Below, in pieces: positions 5,560 to 8,360 of a stretch of DNA of 8,360 nt. Under the pieces are notes generated by a model, which saw only the letters and a list, made by a program, of their open reading frames with translations, searched no databases and was not told the origin of the DNA. Source of the stretch: Clostridiales bacterium UBA7573. GTDB taxonomy: Bacteria > Bacillota > Clostridia > Oscillospirales > CAG-272. The DNA lies in contig DLLB01000056.1 of the NCBI GenBank assembly GCA_002477905.1, positions 1 through 8,360 on the forward strand, in the 5' to 3' direction. A program made the position numbers and the translations under genes. Every line of letters begins with the position of its first letter. The first letter of the stretch is position 1.

Positions 5560-5651
5560 GATGCGGATTGGTTCCAAACGAAAAATTGCGGGGCGTGGGG
5601 ATTCTCCCCGGTTTACAAAAGAAAACGCAAAAGGAAAGGAAGAAAAGTCAC

Positions 5652-6890
5652 ATGACAGAGATCAAAGCCGTACCGGACTCGATCTTACAGACGCTGACTG
5701 CACACGGACAACTGCATTTGCTTACGGGATGGGATACATTGTCCCCGCAAGCCCGCCGCGCTTTCTGCGCGGCATTGGAACGGCTTGACTATACGCGTCT
5801 TGCGGCACCGTCTTTGTCGATCCCGTTGGATTTTGCGCGCATAGCGCCGCTTGCCGCAATGGAGCTTCCTGCGATTTCACAAGTGCGGGAAGCCTGCATG
5901 GACACCGGGCTTACGGCATTGCAAAACGGCGAAGTCGGGGCGGTCATTCTTGCCGGCGGGCAGGGAACGAGATTGGGGTACGCCGGACCAAAGGGCACAT
6001 GCGATATTGGTCTGACGCGCACATTTACTATTTTTGAGGCGCTGTTTGACAATATGCGGACAGTTGCCGGACAGTGTGGGCGCCCGTTTCCGGTTTATGT
6101 GATGACGAGCGAGCAAACGCACGAAAAGACCGTTGCTTTTCTGCAAGAAAAGCAGTATTACGGCTATCCGCAAGAACGGATTTTTTTCTTCCGGCAGGGA
6201 GAAGAACCCTGTACGGATTTTGCCGGACATTTTTTGTTGGAAGCGCCCGGCAAACTGGCGATGGCGCCAAACGGTAACGGCGGGTGGTTTGATTCCATGA
6301 TGCGGGCAGGGCTTTGCCCGCAGCTTTTCCGGGACGGCGTAAAATGGCTGAATGTATTCGCGGTGGACAATGTGCTGCAACATATTTGCGATCCGGTATT
6401 TGTCGGAGCGACTATCCGTTCCGGATGTGCCTGCGGCGCGAAAGTAGTGCGGAAAAATGCGCCGGAAGAAAAAGTCGGCGTTTTATGCCATAGAGACGGG
6501 CACCCGATCATTGTGGAATATTACGATATGCCAAAAGAGCTGGCAGAATTGCGGGAAGAAAACGGTGCGTTACGTTACCGCTTCGGTGTGATTTTAAATT
6601 ATCTGTTTCGGGTGGATCTGCTGTTGCAACTGCAACAGCGGGACATGCCTTTGCATCGGGTGGCAAAGAAGATTCCGTATTTGGATGCAAACGGTATGCG
6701 GGTGACGCCGCAGGAGCCGAATGGATACAAATTTGAAACCCTTGCGTTGGATTTGGTTGCCGAAATGCCGTCCTGCCTGCCGTTTGAAGTGGAAAGAACA
6801 CGGGAATTTGCTCCGATCAAGAATCGTGTGGGGGTAGACTCTGTGGAAAGCGCACAAAAGTTGCTTTTGCAAAACGGTTTTTCCTTGTAA
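5652..6890 (+). CDS. UDP-sugar pyrophosphorylase, UDPGP family (UAP1-like)
   Basis: The 412-residue protein belongs to the UTP:sugar-1-phosphate uridylyltransferases of the eukaryotic-like UDPGP family (PF01704), making UDP-GlcNAc, UDP-GalNAc or UDP-glucose plus pyrophosphate. Motifs in order: nucleotide-binding VILAGGQGTRLG (98-109) with PKG (113-115), MAPNGNGG (204-211), FAVDNVLQHICDPVF (236-250), a KVVRKNAPEEKVG stretch (264-276) and VEYYDMP (288-294), RVAKKIP (336-342), and the C-terminal EFAPIKN (385-391). The PNGNGG and APEEKVG motifs resemble the UDP-HexNAc (UAP1) branch more than galU, which is unrelated in length. The substrate remains inferred. The ATG at 5652 follows AGGAAAGGAAG (5632-5642). 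It lies 92 bases after rnhA without an intervening terminator (a GGGGA/TCCCC hairpin at 5597-5609 lacks a T tract), so co-transcription is likely. Confidence 0.9.
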   Translation: MTEIKAVPDSILQTLTAHGQLHLLTGWDTLSPQARRAFCAALERLDYTRLAAPSLSIPLDFARIAPLAAMELPAISQVREACMDTGLTALQNGEVGAVILAGGQGTRLGYAGPKGTCDIGLTRTFTIFEALFDNMRTVAGQCGRPFPVYVMTSEQTHEKTVAFLQEKQYYGYPQERIFFFRQGEEPCTDFAGHFLLEAPGKLAMAPNGNGGWFDSMMRAGLCPQLFRDGVKWLNVFAVDNVLQHICDPVFVGATIRSGCACGAKVVRKNAPEEKVGVLCHRDGHPIIVEYYDMPKELAELREENGALRYRFGVILNYLFRVDLLLQLQQRDMPLHRVAKKIPYLDANGMRVTPQEPNGYKFETLALDLVAEMPSCLPFEVERTREFAPIKNRVGVDSVESAQKLLLQNGFSL

Positions 6891-6911
6891 CGGCATGGTT
6901 ACCGGAAGTTT

Positions 6912-7015
6912 TTCGCTTTTGTGCAACCATACAATTTTTCAAAATGTTCTTGCAAAAACAGAGAATTTGTGATAAAATAAAAGAAAAGCACAAAAGCCCG
7001 ATTCGCTTTTGTGCA
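6912..7015 (+). repeat. 14-bp direct repeat flanking the lipoprotein promoter
   Basis: TTCGCTTTTGTGCA occurs at 6912-6925 and again at 7002-7015, 90 bases apart. The second copy is the right arm of the hairpin at 6988-7014. The left arm of that hairpin (6988-6997) can therefore pair with either copy, giving two mutually exclusive structures in any RNA that reads through from the upstream gene. Confidence 0.8.
6950..6978 (+). promoter_or_regulatory. Promoter of the Cthe_2159-type lipoprotein gene
   Basis: TTGCAA (6950-6955) and TAAAAT (6973-6978) are 17 bases apart. Predicted start of transcription is about 6985, just before the 5' hairpin. The block TTGCAAAAACAGAGAA (6950-6965) differs by one base from that in the promoter at 3942. 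Confidence 0.85.
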
Positions 7016-7020
7016 TTTTT
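6988..7020 (+). terminator. Terminator-like hairpin between promoter and lipoprotein gene
   Basis: A perfect 10-bp stem GCACAAAAGC (6988-6997) / GCTTTTGTGC (7005-7014) with a 7-base loop is followed by ATTTTT. It may end read-through from the UDPGP unit, or act as an attenuator or 5' stabilizing hairpin, since transcripts from the promoter at 6950 would begin almost at its foot. Confidence 0.7.
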
Positions 7021-7044
7021 ACAATTTCAATGAGGAGAAATAAG

Positions 7045-7944
7045 ATGAAAAAAGGGCTTCTTTTAGGATTGATTCTGGCTTTCCTGCTGACTGTACTGGT
7101 AGGGTGTGATTCGCAGAATTCTCCGGATGGGACGGAAGCGCAGCCGGATACGAACTTTTCCAAATTTGATTTAAACACGGGATATGATTCCGCGGATGTC
7201 ACAACCATTACTTTGGCGCAGGGAAAATCCACGACGGATCGTCCGGAACAGGTCAAAATCGAAAGCCGCGCCGTCACCATCACTGCACCCGGAACTTATC
7301 TTGTATCCGGCGAGATGACAAACGGCATGCTGATTATAGCGGTGGAGAAGACCGAAAAGGTACACATTATTTTCAACGGCGTTCGGATTTCCAGCAAGCT
7401 GGGCGCACCGTTTCACGTCAAAAGCGCCGATAAGGTCTGTGTGACGCTGGCAGAGGGAACAGAAAATGAACTGGAAGACGCTTCTTCCTATCTGTATGCT
7501 TCGACCGTGGAAAATGTACCGACTGCGTGTATGTACAGTCAGGATGATCTGACCATCAACGGTACCGGAACCCTGCGCGTGACGGGTTCCTATAACAATG
7601 GAATTGCGTCCAAGGACGATTTGAAGATTGTCAGCGGTACGATTGAAGTCACGGCAATCAAAAACGCGATCAAGGGAAAAAAGAGTATCAAAATCAGAGA
7701 CGGAAACATTACGGTAACCACCGCGTCGGGAGATGCGTTTAAATCGGACGCAACCAAGGAAGGCCAAGGAAACATTTATGTTTATGGCGGTACGATCCAC
7801 TTGACAGCGGCGGACGACGGATTTCAGGCGTCGAACGAAGTGGTGCTGTATGCCGGTACGATCACGGCAATTGTCGGTGATAAGCTGTACAATGCTACAA
7901 CTTATGATGTATTTGATGCCTGCACGGTGATGCAGCAGAATTAA
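7045..7944 (+). CDS. Lipoprotein with Cthe_2159-type carbohydrate-binding beta-helix
   Basis: The 299-residue product starts with a lipoprotein signal: MKKG, a hydrophobic core (4-18) and lipobox LVGC with Cys21. It should be lipidated and anchored outside the cytoplasmic membrane. A low-complexity linker (22-45) follows. The rest is beta-strand-rich, with repeated short turns typical of a right-handed beta-helix (ITINGTG-, IVSGTIEV-, IRDGNITV-, YVYGGTIHL-, LYAGTITA-like rungs, about 165-285) and the family-like segments GAPFHVKSADKVCVTLAEG, NGIASKDDL and GDAFKSDA. It matches the Cthe_2159/PF14262 family, whose founding member binds cellulose and acidic sugars. No catalytic domain is visible, and some relatives I recall are longer. 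Ribosome binding site GAGGAG (7032-7037) lies 7 bases before the ATG. It is transcribed alone from the promoter at 6950. Confidence 0.82.
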   Translation: MKKGLLLGLILAFLLTVLVGCDSQNSPDGTEAQPDTNFSKFDLNTGYDSADVTTITLAQGKSTTDRPEQVKIESRAVTITAPGTYLVSGEMTNGMLIIAVEKTEKVHIIFNGVRISSKLGAPFHVKSADKVCVTLAEGTENELEDASSYLYASTVENVPTACMYSQDDLTINGTGTLRVTGSYNNGIASKDDLKIVSGTIEVTAIKNAIKGKKSIKIRDGNITVTTASGDAFKSDATKEGQGNIYVYGGTIHLTAADDGFQASNEVVLYAGTITAIVGDKLYNATTYDVFDACTVMQQN

Positions 7945-7945
7945 G

Positions 7946-7981
7946 AAAAAAAGCCTGTGGAATTTTCCACAGGCTTTTTTT
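7946..7981. terminator. Bidirectional rho-independent terminator between convergent genes
   Basis: A near-complete palindrome with 17-base arms: AAAAAAAGCCTGTGGAA (7946-7962) and its inverse (7965-7981) around a TT centre. GC-rich stem plus A tract on one side and T tract on the other allow termination in both directions, serving the lipoprotein gene and the PAP2 gene. The PAP2 stop codon (7980-7982) overlaps the right arm. Confidence 0.95.
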
Positions 7982-8360
7982 ATCGAAACGGTTGCGGCAG
8001 AATGACCGCACGCGCAAGCAGATTTTGCAGAAGCTTCCCACCGGGGAAATAGACCAAAAGTCCGATGCCCACGCCGAGCACAGCAGAGCAGAGAACATCG
8101 CTTGGAAAGTGTACGCCGAGATATAATCTGGAAAATGCGATCAGAACCGCCAAGAGAATGGCGACAAGTGCAAATTTCCCGTCGGTCGCGGTCAAAATCG
8201 TTGCGGCAATCGCGGAGGAAAGGGCATGTCCGGACGGAAAAGAATATCCGTTGGGCATGGTAATCAGCATTTCTTTCGGTGCGCGGAACCAGCAGGGGCG
8301 CGAGCGCGCCACGAGATGCTTTAAGAAAAGATTGCCGACGAGCACACCGATGCAAAGCCC
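7980..8360 (-). CDS. PAP2-family membrane phosphatase, 5' part outside window
   Basis: The last 126 residues are visible; the frame runs open to the window edge, so the start is missing. All three PAP2 (type 2 phosphatidic acid phosphatase) signature motifs are present: K-x6-RP in KHLVARSRP, PSGH in YSFPSGHALS, and SR-x5-H-x3-D in SRLYLGVHFPSDV. Hydrophobic segments separate them (LVAILLAVLIAF and VLCSAVLGVGIGLLVYF), consistent with a multi-pass membrane enzyme with an extracytoplasmic active site. Relatives dephosphorylate undecaprenyl diphosphate or phosphatidic acid/phosphatidylglycerol phosphate. The exact substrate cannot be told from this fragment. It faces the lipoprotein gene tail to tail and shares the terminator at 7946-7981. 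A GTG at 8343-8345 is in frame but lies within the conserved fold, so it is not the start. Confidence 0.9.
   Translation of the reverse strand, partial: GLCIGVLVGNLFLKHLVARSRPCWFRAPKEMLITMPNGYSFPSGHALSSAIAATILTATDGKFALVAILLAVLIAFSRLYLGVHFPSDVLCSAVLGVGIGLLVYFPGGKLLQNLLARAVILPQPFR

Noticed and set aside
5597..5609. GGGGA/TCCCC hairpin as a terminator between rnhA and the UDPGP gene
   Set aside because: No T tract follows on either strand; at most it is an mRNA processing or pausing hairpin.
6887..6915. GTAAC/GTTAC hairpin over the UDPGP stop codon as its terminator
   Set aside because: The stem is only 5 bp and AT-rich, and the T run starts several bases later. The hairpin at 6988-7014 is a far better candidate.
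7171..8355. 394-codon minus-strand ORF
   Set aside because: It runs antisense to the lipoprotein gene, through the bidirectional terminator and over the PAP2 gene in another frame. The PAP2 motifs are in a different frame, so it is a shadow.

Overview
The window looks like chromosome of a low-to-moderate GC Firmicute, probably a gut-type Clostridia member. This is inferred from strong AGGAGG-type ribosome binding sites, sigma-A promoters (TTGCAA/TATAAT, TTGACA/TATAAT), a TagA/WecG-family glycosyltransferase, a Cthe_2159-type lipoprotein and a Pre/Mob (MobV) relaxase module. No species can be named from the sequence alone.

Bases 1-2840 are the right-hand part of a mobilizable element. An intrinsic terminator (22-50) closes an unseen upstream gene. 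Bases 138-581 contain a possible 7-codon leader peptide, a dense run of hairpins, and a MobV-type origin of transfer. The nick motif is TAGTGTG^TTA, with predicted nic between 383 and 384, and it sits at the foot of a stem-loop. A perfect 12-bp tandem repeat follows it directly. Three tightly packed genes come next: a MobV relaxase (582-1574), an orphan ParB-like protein (1575-2507, no gap) and a 91-residue basic protein (2507-2782, overlapping stop/start). A branched terminator ends the unit. No integrase, replication protein or ParA is visible, and the left end lies outside the window.

Bases 2870-3040 hold tRNA-Pro(UGG) on the minus strand, with its own promoter and terminator. The 3' end of the tRNA faces the mobile element, which is the usual geometry for tRNA-targeted integration, but no att repeat can be shown here.

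Bases 3107-7944 are ordinary chromosome. A WecG/TagA/CpsF glycosyltransferase lies on the minus strand. Divergent from it, a plus-strand unit runs from a consensus promoter at 3942-3970: an M14-type zinc carboxypeptidase, ribonuclease HI (14-bp overlap) and a UDP-sugar pyrophosphorylase of the UAP1-like UDPGP family. A separate promoter at 6950-6978 and a terminator-like 5' hairpin precede a lipoprotein of the Cthe_2159 carbohydrate-binding family. A bidirectional terminator (7946-7981) separates it from a convergent, truncated PAP2 phosphatase. The glycosyltransferase, UDP-sugar pyrophosphorylase, lipoprotein and PAP2 enzyme are all compatible with cell-envelope work, but the sequence does not show a shared pathway.

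The most unusual stretch is 138-581: oriT embedded in about ten successive hairpins downstream of a tiny leader ORF. Also notable are two promoters sharing an extended -35/spacer block and a 14-bp repeat that creates mutually exclusive hairpins ahead of the lipoprotein gene.
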